In this document: positions 40,903 to 50,258 of the stretch, piece after piece
How positions within the stretch are numbered: the first letter of the stretch is position 1
Layout: the number at the start of each line of letters is the position of its first letter
NCBI RefSeq assembly: GCF_001315945.1
Contig: NZ_BBBG01000001.1
Span: forward strand, 290,736 to 354,735
Reading direction: 5' to 3'
Length of the DNA stretch: 64,000 nt
Origin: Methanogenium cariaci JCM 10550
GTDB lineage: Archaea > Halobacteriota > Methanomicrobia > Methanomicrobiales > Methanomicrobiaceae
Translations under genes and position numbers: made by a program
The notes under the pieces: model-generated
The model's input: only the letters and a program-made list of their open reading frames with translations
Told to the model about the DNA's origin: nothing
Database searches by the model: none

Positions 40903-41328
40903 ATGATTCTCTCTGAGTCAGATATTCGTGAACGGGTTGCGTCAGGCAATCTGGTGTTAACGCCCTACAGTGAAGCATCGCAACAGCCGGCGTCCTACGA
41001 CCTCCGTTCGGCAGAAGATTATCTCCTTTCAAAAGGGCAATGCACACTGGTCGCTTCCCTTGAACGAGTCGAACTCCCCGTTGATGTGGCGGCAACCCTC
41101 ATGTGCCGTTCGTCATTTGGCAGGCGCGGTGTGCTCATCGGTGGTGGGTTCGTGGATCCCGGTTTCCGGGGACAGCTGACACTCTGTCTGGTGAATACCG
41201 GTCCGGAGGATATCCGTCTCTCCGCGGGCGAACGGGTGGTGCAGATCATCATGCACGAGGTAAAAAAAGGAACGCGTGAGTATGAAGGACGCTACCAGGA
41301 CAGCAATGGTGCTGTTTCATGCCGGTAA
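40903..41328 (+). CDS. short dCTP deaminase/dUTPase-superfamily protein
   Basis: 141 residues against about 175-205 for Dcd. Start MILSESDIRERVASGNLVL is Dcd-like, then PASYDLR, MCRSSFGRRGVLIGGGFVDP, GFRGQLTLCLVN and SAGERVVQIIMHEV, ending SNGAVSCR. In dCTP deaminases and the bifunctional enzymes the strand after DPGF-x-G reads (V/L)-x-LE; here the position is Cys (LTLC), so the deaminase Glu appears absent. It may be a pure dUTPase or a non-catalytic relative. Intact frame. Its stop directly abuts the end of the convergent CetZ-like gene. Confidence 0.75.
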   Translation: MILSESDIRERVASGNLVLTPYSEASQQPASYDLRSAEDYLLSKGQCTLVASLERVELPVDVAATLMCRSSFGRRGVLIGGGFVDPGFRGQLTLCLVNTGPEDIRLSAGERVVQIIMHEVKKGTREYEGRYQDSNGAVSCR

Positions 41329-43701
41329 TCAATTGATCCAGAAGAGGTCGTCTGCCTTCTCGTTCTCTTCCGGCACTTCATCCTTTTCGTAGCCGCTGCT
41401 GATTGTTCCTTTTTTGTAGGGTGACTCTTTCTCCGGCTCTTTTACCGCTTCCTGTGTCTTGCTCAGCCGTTGCTCTGCACGGCGGCTGAGGAGATCATCT
41501 CTGGGTGCCGGTATCCGTGCAGACATCCGTACATCCCCCCCGTTGAGCGCCTCCTTTGTTTTGGGAGGGCCGCGTGACAGGCGCACCGAATCGCCGGTGA
41601 GTGTGCTGTCATTGGGGCGTATTTTAGATGACTTTGCAGAGATGGTATTCCCCATCAATGACGTGTCGTTTGCCTTTGATTGAGGCTGGACAGAGAACGA
41701 ACTGCCCATGTAGGCGGAATCGTTCGGTCCTTTGGCAGATGAAATGTTGACCCCTTTCCCCCCCCGAACGACGCATCGTTGGGGGGGCGTTTGTCATGCT
41801 TGCCGATACTGATCTTTCCCCCCCCGACCCGTGCCGTATCGCGAGGCCCCCCCCGGGTATCGGATGAGGGGGATCTCCTTCAGGCCGAAGATATTATCTT
41901 TTGGTGCCATATGCCCTCCGCCGTCTGTCATCCGTGTCATATCGGAGACTGTTCGTTCCTTTCGGACGGGCATGGAGAGCTGGTTGCCTGTGCCTTTTTT
42001 TCCCGGCTTCGTTTTGACGGAGATCATCGCGTCCCTGTTCTCCTCGTTTTGTCTCTCAGTGTGCGTCATGCTATCGCGTGTGAACACGTCTTCATCCGGT
42101 ATCCTCCGGTCTTCGTATGTGGGCACGGTTATCTCCGGGTTGGGTACGACCTGCGGCTCTTCCCGTCTCAGGGTGGATGGGGGGGAATATAATGGGCTCT
42201 CCTCCTCATCTGGCATCCTCTGGCCTTCGTATGCAGGAATCTCCGGGTCGGGAACGGCCTGCGGCTCTTGCTGTTTCAGGGTGGATGGGGGGGAATAGAG
42301 CGGGCTCTCTTCTTCATCCTCCCAGGGATTATACTCTTCTTCCCATGCGATCTCTGTTTCCCGTTCCGGAGTATATCCTGATTCTGCGGCCTCATTTTCA
42401 AAGAGGTCGGTGATATCAAGAGTGCTCTCCTCTTCCTCTTTTTTTTGCCGTTATCCATCTGAACGGTTGTTGATGTCCATGTCACTTCTTCACCATTCTC
42501 TGTGTTGATTTCTTCTTTTGTCTGCGCTGCGCGGATCTCTTCTTCAGCCACAGTCTCCTGTTCGGCTGCATACTCGCGCCGGATCTCATTGAGCTCAGTC
42601 ACCCGGGGAATATTTGTGATGCCGGAGAGGACGATGATGATGCCGACAAACCGGGTGTTCATCACCGGATAGTCGCCTGACCGCATCTCCAGACCGGAGA
42701 TGCTCCGGTCAATCCATTTGCGGACTGTCTGGAATCCTTTCATGGACAGTTCCTGTGACGGCCCGGCGATGAGGACCAGTGCCTTATGTGCGCTGGTGAT
42801 GTCACAGGGTATGGAAATCTCTTCGTATACAGCGCGTTTGGCGAGCGTGACGATTCTTGTTGCTCGTTTGTGGGAGGTCTCCGAGAAATATGTCTCTGAA
42901 CGCCACTGATTGAACCGATCGATAAATGTGTTTTGCAGGGACTCTGTTGCATACCCGATTGCAACAAGGTCGTTCCCTTTCAGGGTGTTTAAGACCTCAC
43001 CTGCATCCAGAACAATCTCCGCTGCCTCAACCCCCCCGGTTTCGCTGAATTCACCCGCGCGGAGAAGAATGCCTATCTGGCGTGCAATCTTCTCATTCAG
43101 GATGGTGTAGACATCACGAGGATTGTCCGGGAATACCTTGTGTTTATAGGAGCCGATGGTAGTATCCTCGGCAACACTGTGCTGGTTATAATCGGCTTTC
43201 AGGCGGTTATGCCAGGTTTCGTTGTCAAAGAGGATCATCGCATCAAGAACGCTTTTTGTTCGATCGATGTCATCCGCGGCCTTTGATGAATGCTTTTTTC
43301 CCTCACTCCTCATCGGAAGGATACAGACTCCAAATATGGGTTCGATAAAGGACTTGCGCAGTTCCGTTGCCAGCTGGGGTATGGCATCTATTAGGCTGCC
43401 CCCCCAGACCGGCAAAGATCATGATGGAGTCAATTTCAAAGGTGTCAATCTTCTGGATGAGGGTCATGATCTCTTCCACATTGATGGTTGAGGTCACATC
43501 AAAATGGATGGTGGGATCGATTGCAGGGAAGTGCATTCGTGCGTTATCCGGGATATTTGTGAGCTGTCTGAGGCTGTTTCCATCGATATCGACAGCAATC
43601 GCTGAGACGCACTCCACCCTGCTTTTCATATCGTGGTTATACAGAAGGTCAACAATCCGTGTGCCCGCCCCCCCACCGAGCCCGATTGCAAGTATTCTCA
43701 T
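41329..43701 (-). CDS. divergent CetZ/FtsZ-superfamily protein with a long repetitive C-terminal tail
   Basis: The N-terminal ~370 residues match the archaeal tubulin-like CetZ layout: MRILAIGLGGGAGTRIVDLL (T1), then IDSIMIFAGLGGSLIDAI where CetZ has AGLGGGTGSG (the signature loop is degenerate), and IEPIFGVCILPMRSEGKK, ILFDNETWHNRLK and IGILLRAGEFSETGGVEA. A predicted disordered tail of about 400 residues follows. It has two ~35-residue repeats (PDEEESPLYSPPSTL...) and, near the end, several NDxxLxGxx units (NDSAYMGSSF, NDTSLMGNTI, NDSTLTGDSV). The frame breaks near 43392 (G run), 42448 (A8, A9 expected), 42210 and 41755-41850. The tail was assembled across these breaks and is less certain. 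Confidence 0.75.
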
Positions 43702-43936
43702 TATTTCTCCGTATCTGGTAGACCAGACCGGGTGCTGCGGGTTATTATGCAGAACCGTTGGTCCTAGTGTACTCTATCTCCCTGATGTATGATAAGTTCA
43801 TATAAATAATAAAATCTCTGGATGATCATTTCGTATTCGCCGGAATATAATGGGTCTGGTGAAAATTAAAACCAGAATATCGGGTTTTGATGGCTGGCAG
43901 CAGAGAAATGCCCGATATCTCCTCCGTTAAATGATA

Positions 43937-43946
43937 ACGTATATTA
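43937..43946 (+). promoter_or_regulatory. TATA box of mer
   Basis: ACGTATATTA lies about 45 bases before the mer ATG. A strong ribosome binding site GAGGTGA (43970-43976) sits seven bases before the ATG. Confidence 0.55.
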
Positions 43947-43983
43947 ATCTCGATGTGTTATATGAAGTTGAGGTGAAAGACCT

Positions 43984-44991
43984 ATGAGTTATGGTATTGA
44001 ATTTGTCCCCCCCGGAAATATCACCGTGAAACAGGTGGTAAATTACTGTAAACTTGCAGAGCAGAAAGATATCGACTTTGCCTGGATTACGAATCACTAC
44101 AACAACCGTCACTGCTACCCAACCCTTGCGGCTATCGCAGAGGCAACGGACTCCATTAAGATGGGCCCGGGTATCATGAACACCTTTACCGACACCCCCC
44201 CGGCAGCAATTGCTTCCTTCATGTGCACCTTAAACGAGATCTCTGAAGGCCGCGCGGTTCTTGGTATCGGACCTGGTGACCTTTCCACCCTTCCAAAACT
44301 TGCAATTGAGGCATCAAAGCCTGTTTCACGCCTGAGAGAAGGTGTCCAGCAGATTGCAGCTCTCTGTGCAGGAGAAGAAGTCAAGAAGACCGGTAACATG
44401 GAATTCTTCGACTACGATGGCGCAAAGCTTACCGGTGTGACCCTGCCTGCAAAGAAGAAGCAGATCCCTATCTACATCGGTGCACAGGGCCCCAAGATGC
44501 TCACCCTCGCTGGTGAAATCGGTCAGGGAGCATTGATCAACGCATCCAACCCTAAGGACTTTGAACTTGCAATCCCGGCAATCAAAGCAGCATGCGATTC
44601 AGTTGATGAAAAGAAGTTCAAGAAGTTCGACGTTGGTGCATACACCGCAATGTCCATCGACAAGAGCGAGAAGAAGGCACGCAACGCAGCAAAGATCGTT
44701 GCAGCATTCATCGCAGCAGGTTCACCGCCAGCACTTCTTGACCGCCACGGTCTTGACCAGGCAAACGTCGGCAAGATCAAAGACGCTCTCGGACGCTTCG
44801 ACTTCGGTGCAGTCGGCGGTCTCGTCGGCGACGCAGAGATTGACGCATTCACCATTGCAGGTACTCCTGACATGGTTCAGCAGAAGTGCGAAGACCTGAC
44901 GGCATCTGGTGTTACCCAGATCATCTTCGGATCCCCCCCACTCGGTCCTGACATGACCAACTCTATCCGTCTTCTTGGAAAGTTAATCTAA
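43984..44991 (+). CDS. mer: F420-dependent methylenetetrahydromethanopterin reductase
   Basis: Reduces methylene-H4MPT to methyl-H4MPT with F420H2 in methanogenesis from CO2. Start MSYGIEFVPP, then DFAWITNHYNNRHCYPTLAA, GPGIMNTFTDTPP, GRAVLGIGPGDLSTLPKL, KKQIPIYIGAQGPKMLTLAG and the end FGSPPLGPDMTNSIRLLGK, all of the bacterial-luciferase-like Mer family. About 335 residues. Codon use is highly biased as in highly expressed genes. Frame intact, but VPPG, DTPPA and SPPLG each seem to carry one Pro more than the family (C7 where C4 is expected). Own promoter; monocistronic. Confidence 0.96.
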   Translation: MSYGIEFVPPGNITVKQVVNYCKLAEQKDIDFAWITNHYNNRHCYPTLAAIAEATDSIKMGPGIMNTFTDTPPAAIASFMCTLNEISEGRAVLGIGPGDLSTLPKLAIEASKPVSRLREGVQQIAALCAGEEVKKTGNMEFFDYDGAKLTGVTLPAKKKQIPIYIGAQGPKMLTLAGEIGQGALINASNPKDFELAIPAIKAACDSVDEKKFKKFDVGAYTAMSIDKSEKKARNAAKIVAAFIAAGSPPALLDRHGLDQANVGKIKDALGRFDFGAVGGLVGDAEIDAFTIAGTPDMVQQKCEDLTASGVTQIIFGSPPLGPDMTNSIRLLGKLI

Positions 44992-45149
44992 GACTACGGA
45001 TCAATATCCAAACCATTTTCTTTTCTTTTAACGTTCTATCGATTAATGGGTATTTTCCGGCAGTGAAACCTCTCTCTTCCGTAATCTCAGGGTGAATCCG
45101 GATCTGAATGGGATCGTTCCGGTGCCGGAAGGGTGGCTCGGTGAATGGG

Positions 45150-46127
45150 ATGAATGCATTATTTCAGGTTGAGGAATGTGGTTCTGGAGAGAAGAGATTC
45201 CAATACCGCAGGGACCTGCTGACCAATCTGCAGTGCCGAATTGCACCTGACAGGGGGGGGAATCGCAAAATTGCAGTCCCGCGCAGGCCTGATGGTTCGG
45301 CTGATGAAGTCCCGTGTGTGTTCTGCCCGGAACGAATTTTATCTGAGACCCCCCCGGTCTTTTCTGACGGTTCGCGCATTGTGGTGGGGGGGGAGAGTAT
45401 CACCTTCCCGAATATGTATCCGTTTGCGCGAACGCATGTGGTGACGGTTATTACTGAAGCGCATGACCCGGCAACGATTGCGGCGGGGGGGCGGATTGCC
45501 GATGCTCTCCGTGGACAGGTGGCTGCCCTTTCCGGTGATGGCGGGTATGTTTCCTGTAACTGGAATCATCTGCCCTCGGCCGGTGCTAGTATGTTGCATC
45601 CGCATATGCAGGGGGATGGCGGATGCGGCTCCGACATTTCATGCCAGTATTGCGATTAACCGGTCGGAGGCCTTCTGTCGCAGGTCCGGCAGGATCTACC
45701 GGACCTCTCTGCTTGAAGAGGAGATGGGCGGCCCCCCCCGCCATCTCTTCGGCGATGAACTGCCTTTCTTTGCCCATGCGGTCCCGCTGGGGGAAAAGGA
45801 GGTGCGTGCCTACCTTCCAGTCCGGTGTGCAGATGAGCTTGAACCCTGGTGTGGCCTTCTTGCAGAAGGGATTGAACGGGTGATCTCCCTCTATCGACAG
45901 GCAGGGCACTATGCGTTTAATATGTCACTCTTTTGTGATGCAGCCCGGAGGCCGGACCGGGGGCTTTCGTGCATTCTGTTCTCTTATTGCCCGCATCAAT
46001 CCCGGTGCCACGGCGATGGGGGGACTCCGCGTTTATGGAACGCATGCATCTCGAACCCATTGTGCTGACGCTTCCAGAAGATCTCGCGGGGGTATCTGCC
46101 CTGATGCTGGTGTGCGGGGGGCCATGA
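45150..46127 (+). CDS. galactose-1-phosphate uridylyltransferase-like HIT-superfamily protein
   Basis: GalT-type fold: an N-terminal half with FQYRRDLLTNLQCRIAPDRG, CVFCPERI (a Zn-type Cys pair) and FPNMYPFARTHVVTVI, then the active-site strand YVSCNWNHLPSAGASMLHPHMQ split over two frames, with the H-P-H nucleotide-binding motif. The C-terminal half has HYAFNMSLFCDAA and ends MHLEPIVLTLPEDLAG. Four or more frame breaks occur (45255, 45385, 45485, 45612, 45958). Start ATG 45150 (MNALFQVEE) is tentative. About 310 residues. Archaeal members of this group act on nucleotide sugars or as phosphorylases; the substrate is not clear. Confidence 0.65.
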
Positions 46128-46313
46128 GTGCTGCTTTGTACCGCGCACAGCGTCCGCTCTTGTTTTGTTGTTTTTCAGGCATCTGTGATCTGCCGGAATA
46201 CGGCTGTCGCACAGGCACGCATCGTGGTTGCACCGGTCCGGCTGAATTACAGTGTTGCCTGCGGCTCGGTATTCTGCTGAATGGGGATCCTGAGAAAAAA
46301 AGGTATGTGGGGT

Positions 46314-47156
46314 TTACTCCGGCTTGGAGATGAGTGTGGTCTTGGAGACGATTGTACCGTCTTTCTTGTGTGGCATACGAACGACGCCGTCACAGCCCTT
46401 CTCAATCTCACGTGCCTCTTCGCAGAGGATCATTGCGGAGCGCATCATTTCGTGTGCGGAAGCAACGATTGGGACGTAGTTCTCGAATCCCTTGGTCATG
46501 AAGCAACCCTTCACGTTGACCATTGCGACTGCTGCTGCAATCTCATATGCTGCACGTGCCTTTGCATATGCATAATCGTTGGTGAACTCGCCTTTGACTG
46601 CCTTGTCTGCGGTCATGACGATCTTTGGGAGTTCGAGGTCTGCGCCTGCTTTGCCTGCTTTGACCTGATCGATGACTGCATCGAGTGCGATCTGCATCTT
46701 GCGGAATGCACCGGTGACGGTGAGGACCTTTACCAGGTTGCCGTTGTAGTCAGACATCTCGACCGGGTCGAGGAATTCACGGCGTGCACCAATCATGGAG
46801 TCTGCCTTCTGGATGATGTATCCGAAGTCGCTCTCCTTGAGTGCTGCCCATTCTTTCTTGGTGGTGACATCGTCGGTGATGACGACGACAGGGATGCCTG
46901 CTTCTTTCAGTGCTTCACGTGCACCTACGGGGGGGCCGGGGAGGACACCGTTTGGTGAGACGACGATTGCAAAGTCCGGCTTGTATGCGATCAGGTTGCT
47001 GACGACACGCTCAACATCCTCGACTTCGAGTTTTGTTCCGCTTGTTGCCATGAAGGTCTGCATGTCTTCACGGTCTGCACGCTCGTCGAGCAGAAGCTCG
47101 ACCATAACACCGCTTGCGATGTTGCCCAGTTTTGCGACTCCAACTTTAACTACCAT
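46314..47156 (-). CDS. mtd: F420-dependent methylenetetrahydromethanopterin dehydrogenase
   Basis: Reversible reduction of methenyl- to methylene-H4MPT with F420H2, the step before Mer. Start [20 protein letters not shown] at ATG 47156, then [78 protein letters not shown] and the end [20 protein letters not shown]. 280 residues, family length; frame intact. Strong codon bias. The gene is divergent from tfx; palindromes in the spacer (47166-47201) lie between its promoter and its ATG. Confidence 0.97.
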   Translation of the reverse strand: MVVKVGVAKLGNIASGVMVELLLDERADREDMQTFMATSGTKLEVEDVERVVSNLIAYKPDFAIVVSPNGVLPGPPVGAREALKEAGIPVVVITDDVTTKKEWAALKESDFGYIIQKADSMIGARREFLDPVEMSDYNGNLVKVLTVTGAFRKMQIALDAVIDQVKAGKAGADLELPKIVMTADKAVKGEFTNDYAYAKARAAYEIAAAVAMVNVKGCFMTKGFENYVPIVASAHEMMRSAMILCEEAREIEKGCDGVVRMPHKKDGTIVSKTTLISKPE

Positions 47157-47165
47157 AACTAAACC

Positions 47166-47201
47166 TCTCAAATTTGAGAACATTCAACTATCAGAATGTT
47201 C
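47166..47201. promoter_or_regulatory. two palindromes in the mtd leader
   Basis: TCTCAAATTTGAGA (47166-47179) is a perfect 14-bp palindrome. It is followed at once by GAACATTC-N8-GAATGTTC (47178-47185 and 47194-47201), a perfect 8-bp inverted repeat. They lie 10-45 bases upstream of the mtd ATG, on the tfx side. Candidate operators or an mRNA leader structure. Confidence 0.6.
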
Positions 47202-47257
47202 AGTAATAAACATTGTGAATTCCTTCCTCCGGAGATGGGCCTGTTGGGCGGTTAACG

Positions 47258-47270
47258 GAAACTGTTTAAA
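47258..47270 (+). promoter_or_regulatory. TATA region of tfx
   Basis: GTTTAAATTATAG lies about 30 bases before the tfx ATG at 47295, suggesting a leaderless or near-leaderless transcript. Confidence 0.45.
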
Positions 47271-47294
47271 TTATAGGGATAGATATTGAAGTTA

Positions 47295-47702
47295 ATGAAA
47301 CAGGGTCTTCTTACTGGGCGGCAGAGGGAGGTGCTCAGGTACCGGAAACAGGGCCTGACGCAGCAGCAGATTGCAGATATCATTTGTACGTCCAAGGCAA
47401 ATGTGTGCACCATTGAAAAAGCGGCATATGAGAATATTGAAAAAGCAAAGGAGACGCTTGAATTCCTTTATACGCTCGATGCCACCCGTCTGTGCACCAT
47501 AAAAACCGGGACAGATCTCTTTGATGTTGTCGGGGAAATCTATACGGAAGCAGAGAAACTCAGGATAAAAGTCTGCTATGACTCGATCAATCTCATCAAC
47601 CGCCTGAAGGAGGCAAATCCCGGCAAGTTTAAGGGTCGGTTTGTGCGCGAGGATGTTGAGGTATATATCAACGACGACGGGGGGGAACTCTATTTCGGGT
47701 GA
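47295..47702 (+). CDS. tfx: Tfx-family DNA-binding regulator
   Basis: Helix-turn-helix protein of about 135 residues. The N-terminal LLTGRQREVLRYRKQGLTQQ, then QIADIICTSKANVCTIEKAA and ENIEKAKETLEFLYTLDA, match Tfx, which in Methanothermobacter binds near the molybdenum formylmethanofuran dehydrogenase operon. ATG 47295 (MKQGLLTGRQ) is preferred; a TTG start at 47286 is possible. The remaining part (FDVVGEIYTEAEKLRIKVCY) is the family's C-terminal domain. Position back to back with mtd suggests it may regulate that gene. This is an inference from context. Confidence 0.88.
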   Translation: MKQGLLTGRQREVLRYRKQGLTQQQIADIICTSKANVCTIEKAAYENIEKAKETLEFLYTLDATRLCTIKTGTDLFDVVGEIYTEAEKLRIKVCYDSINLINRLKEANPGKFKGRFVREDVEVYINDDGGELYFG

Positions 47703-47883
47703 GTTTTTCCGTTCCGTTCACTCTTTTTTTCAATACTATTATATGTCCTTCACAGAAACATTTAGGAAACATATATGATGGCCTTCCGGACAGAGCTGGC
47801 AGTCAATCTGCTTCTTGTCCGGTGGATTGTCACTATATGGTGACTTTCTCCGCGGTATCTGCTGCGGGGGAGGGTCCCGGGAT

Positions 47884-48027
47884 ATGGTTGTGTTCATACA
47901 CACCAGGGTGAAAGACGTAGGATCTGATGGAACCGTACGGGTGGACGTTTTGTGGAACGAGCCCATATCTGGCGCATTTAAGGTGCGCGCAGAAACGGAG
48001 TCCGTCAGGATCAATTTGAGAGAATGA
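47884..48027 (+). CDS. possible small hypothetical protein
   Basis: Forty-seven codons, MVVFIHTRVKDVGSDGTVRV then DVLWNEPISGAFKVRAETES. The composition is protein-like, and an open frame continues upstream to 47815. A hydrophobic stretch in another frame (AVNLLLVRWIVTI near 47790) may be its true N-terminus, separated by an indel. Followed by a perfect hairpin at 48032-48049. No family recognised. Confidence 0.3.
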   Translation: MVVFIHTRVKDVGSDGTVRVDVLWNEPISGAFKVRAETESVRINLRE

Positions 48028-48031
48028 GTCT

Positions 48032-48049
48032 TTCCGGTCCACACCGGAA
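48032..48049 (+). terminator. hairpin TTCCGGT-CCAC-ACCGGAA
   Basis: Perfect 7-bp stem with a 4-base loop, five bases after a possible small gene. The same 7-mer pair returns in opposite order at 48216-48231. Confidence 0.45.
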
Positions 48050-48215
48050 GAATCTTTCAGATATGTGAAGGGCCGGGCGCCTGAAATGAACGATGGATGA
48101 GGGGTAACTGAATCCATACCGTAAGGTTCAGGCATGAAGTAATACCGGTCCGTCCGACCACATCGTTAACTCAGACCTGAGTTGAAAACCAATTCATTCT
48201 CGGAATGTGTTCTGT

Positions 48216-48231
48216 ACCGGAATCTTCCGGT
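48216..48231 (+). promoter_or_regulatory. palindrome ACCGGAA-TC-TTCCGGT upstream of the ribosomal operon
   Basis: Perfect 7-bp inverted repeat with a 2-base centre, 49 bases before the L3 start, likely within or close to the operon leader. Candidate operator or leader structure. Confidence 0.45.
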
Positions 48232-48279
48232 GCGGGATAAAGCATCAACTGAAAATCAAGAATTAGGATTGATACATCA

Positions 48280-49242
48280 ATGTCCGAGATACACAGACCT
48301 CGCAGAGGTTCACTTGCATACAGTCCCCGCAAGCGTGCAAAAAGCCAGGTACCGAAATACCATTCCTGGCCTCAGCATGACGGGGGGGAACCCGTGTTGC
48401 AGGGTTTTGCCGGTTATAAGGTGGGCATGACTCACATTGTCATGGTCGATGATCACAGTAAGAGCCCTTCCGAGGGTAAGGACATCATGGTACCTGTCAC
48501 CATCGTTGAGATTCCGGCGATGGTTGTGACCGGCATTCGCCTGTACAGAACGGACACCTATGGTAAGCGTGCATACGCTGAAGCCTCGTCAGAAGAAGGT
48601 CTCGCAACACTCCGTGAAGTCGTCGCGTCCGGTAAAGTGACCGATGTCTTTGCGATCACAAAGACCCAAGTTACCGGACTTACCGGTGTGCCAAAGAAGA
48701 CCGGCGACACGATGGAGATGCGTGTTGCAGGCGGCAGCATTGATGAGCGGTTTGAGTATGCAGTATCACTTCTCGGCACTGAAGTCGAGCTTGATTCTGT
48801 TCTCAAAACAGGCCAGTACATCGATGTTACTGCGGTTACGACCGGAAAGGGAACAAATGGTCCGGTAAAGCGCTGGGGCATTCAGACCCGTAAGGGAAAA
48901 CATTCCCGCGGTGGTAAGAAGCGTCATATCGGTAACCTTGGTCCATGGCACCCTCACCACGTCAGGTGGCAGGTCCCACAGACAGGTCAGCTGGGATACC
49001 AGCAGCGCACTGAGTTCAACAAGCGTCTCTTAAAGGTCGGCGAGTCCGGTGAGGAAATTAATCCTGCAGGCGGATTTACCAATTATGGTCTTGTCAGAGG
49101 CAGATATGTTGCAATCAAGGGCTCAGTACCTGGTCCATGCAAGCGTCTTATCAGAATGCGAGCTGCAATCAGGCAGAGTGAACATGTTGAGCGCATACCG
49201 GCAATCCAGTACGTGAGTGTTGCCAGCAAACAGGGGGGGTGA
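48280..49242 (+). CDS. rpl3: 50S ribosomal protein L3 (uL3)
   Basis: First gene of the ribosomal operon. Start [20 protein letters not shown], then [20 protein letters not shown], the rRNA-contact segment [20 protein letters not shown] and [20 protein letters not shown]. About 320 residues, the archaeal length. Frame intact; DGGEPV contains one Gly more than expected (G7 at 48381-48387). Ends five bases before L4. Confidence 0.97.
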   Translation: MSEIHRPRRGSLAYSPRKRAKSQVPKYHSWPQHDGGEPVLQGFAGYKVGMTHIVMVDDHSKSPSEGKDIMVPVTIVEIPAMVVTGIRLYRTDTYGKRAYAEASSEEGLATLREVVASGKVTDVFAITKTQVTGLTGVPKKTGDTMEMRVAGGSIDERFEYAVSLLGTEVELDSVLKTGQYIDVTAVTTGKGTNGPVKRWGIQTRKGKHSRGGKKRHIGNLGPWHPHHVRWQVPQTGQLGYQQRTEFNKRLLKVGESGEEINPAGGFTNYGLVRGRYVAIKGSVPGPCKRLIRMRAAIRQSEHVERIPAIQYVSVASKQGG

Positions 49243-49247
49243 ACTGA

Positions 49248-49997
49248 ATGAAGGCACAGATTTCAACAATTGACGGCGGTTCAGCAGGAGAAATTGATCT
49301 TCCTGCAGTATTCGAAGAGAGCTACCGTCCGGATCTTATTAAAAACGCTGTTCTTGCACTTCAGAGCGAGCGCTACCAGCCACACGGCACCGATCCACGG
49401 GCAGGGTTCCGCACATCAGCAGAATCCTGGGGGGGTAGTGGTCGTGGTGTTGCACAGCTTCCCCGTCTGAAGAACGGATCACGCGCCGCACGTATTCCAC
49501 AGTCAGTCGGTGGACGTGCAGCACACCCTCCCAAAGTGGAGAAGAAACTGGTCCGCAAGATCAACAAGCAGGAAAAGCGCCTTGCCATCCGGTCTGCTAT
49601 TGCAGCAACCATGAACGAGGAACTGATCTCCGCACGTGGACATCTCTTTGAAGGCACCGTCCCGGTCGTCTTTGATGACGCATTCGAGGGCCTGACCTCC
49701 GCAAAGGATGTCGTTGCAGCACTCTCTGTTGCAGGGGTATACGCCGATGTAGAACGCTCTGCAAACAGCAAGAAGGTGCGTGCAGGCCGTGGCAAGATGC
49801 GTGGCCGCCGTTACAAACAGCGCAAGAGCGTGCTGATTGTCACCAGCGAGACACCACTGCGTGCAGCAGTCAACCTTGCCGGTGTGGATGCAGTTGCTGT
49901 GGGTCAGCTGAACGCTGAACTGCTTGCTCCCGGTACACAGGCAGGTCGTCTGACCGTCTGGACCGCAGGTGCACTCAAGAAACTGGAGATGATGTGA
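49248..49997 (+). CDS. rpl4: 50S ribosomal protein L4 (uL4)
   Basis: Archaeal L1e/L4 form of about 249 residues. Start MKAQISTIDGGSAGEIDLPA; the extended loop RGVAQLPRLKNGSRAARIPQ and SVGGRAAHPPK reaches the exit tunnel; RGKMRGRRYKQRKSVLIVTS is the conserved core. ESWGGSGRG carries an extra Gly (G7 where G4 is expected). Frame intact. Lies between L3 and L23 as in other archaea. Confidence 0.97.
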   Translation: MKAQISTIDGGSAGEIDLPAVFEESYRPDLIKNAVLALQSERYQPHGTDPRAGFRTSAESWGGSGRGVAQLPRLKNGSRAARIPQSVGGRAAHPPKVEKKLVRKINKQEKRLAIRSAIAATMNEELISARGHLFEGTVPVVFDDAFEGLTSAKDVVAALSVAGVYADVERSANSKKVRAGRGKMRGRRYKQRKSVLIVTSETPLRAAVNLAGVDAVAVGQLNAELLAPGTQAGRLTVWTAGALKKLEMM

Positions 49998-49998
49998 G

Positions 49999-50247
49999 AT
50001 GGTAATTATTACTCCCTATGTCTCAGAAAAAGCATCCATGATGCTCGAGTCTGACGGCAAACTCCAGTTCATCGTCCGCCATACGGCAAACAAGAACCAG
50101 ATTGCCCGTGCAGTCACGGAGATGTTTGCTCACGAAGTAACCTCGGTTACGACGGTAATGACAATGAAAGGACAGAAGAAAGCTATTGTCACGTTTGCTG
50201 ACAATAAAGCCGGTGAAGAGATACTTTCACGGCTGGGAATCCTCTGA
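49999..50247 (+). CDS. rpl23: 50S ribosomal protein L23 (uL23)
   Basis: 82 residues, archaeal size. MVIITPYVSEKASMMLESDG, VRHTANKNQIARAVTEMFAH and VTTVMTMKGQKKAIVTFADN match the family; the tunnel-exit protein that contacts SRP and SecY. ATG two bases after the L4 stop. Frame intact. Confidence 0.96.
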   Translation: MVIITPYVSEKASMMLESDGKLQFIVRHTANKNQIARAVTEMFAHEVTSVTTVMTMKGQKKAIVTFADNKAGEEILSRLGIL

Positions 50248-50258
50248 AGGTGGTTTGA

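Noticed and set aside
48084..48190. Possible C/D-box guide RNA before rpl3
   Set aside because: There are RTGATGA-like and CTGA-like words, but the spacing between D' and C' is far too long and box C has an extra base.
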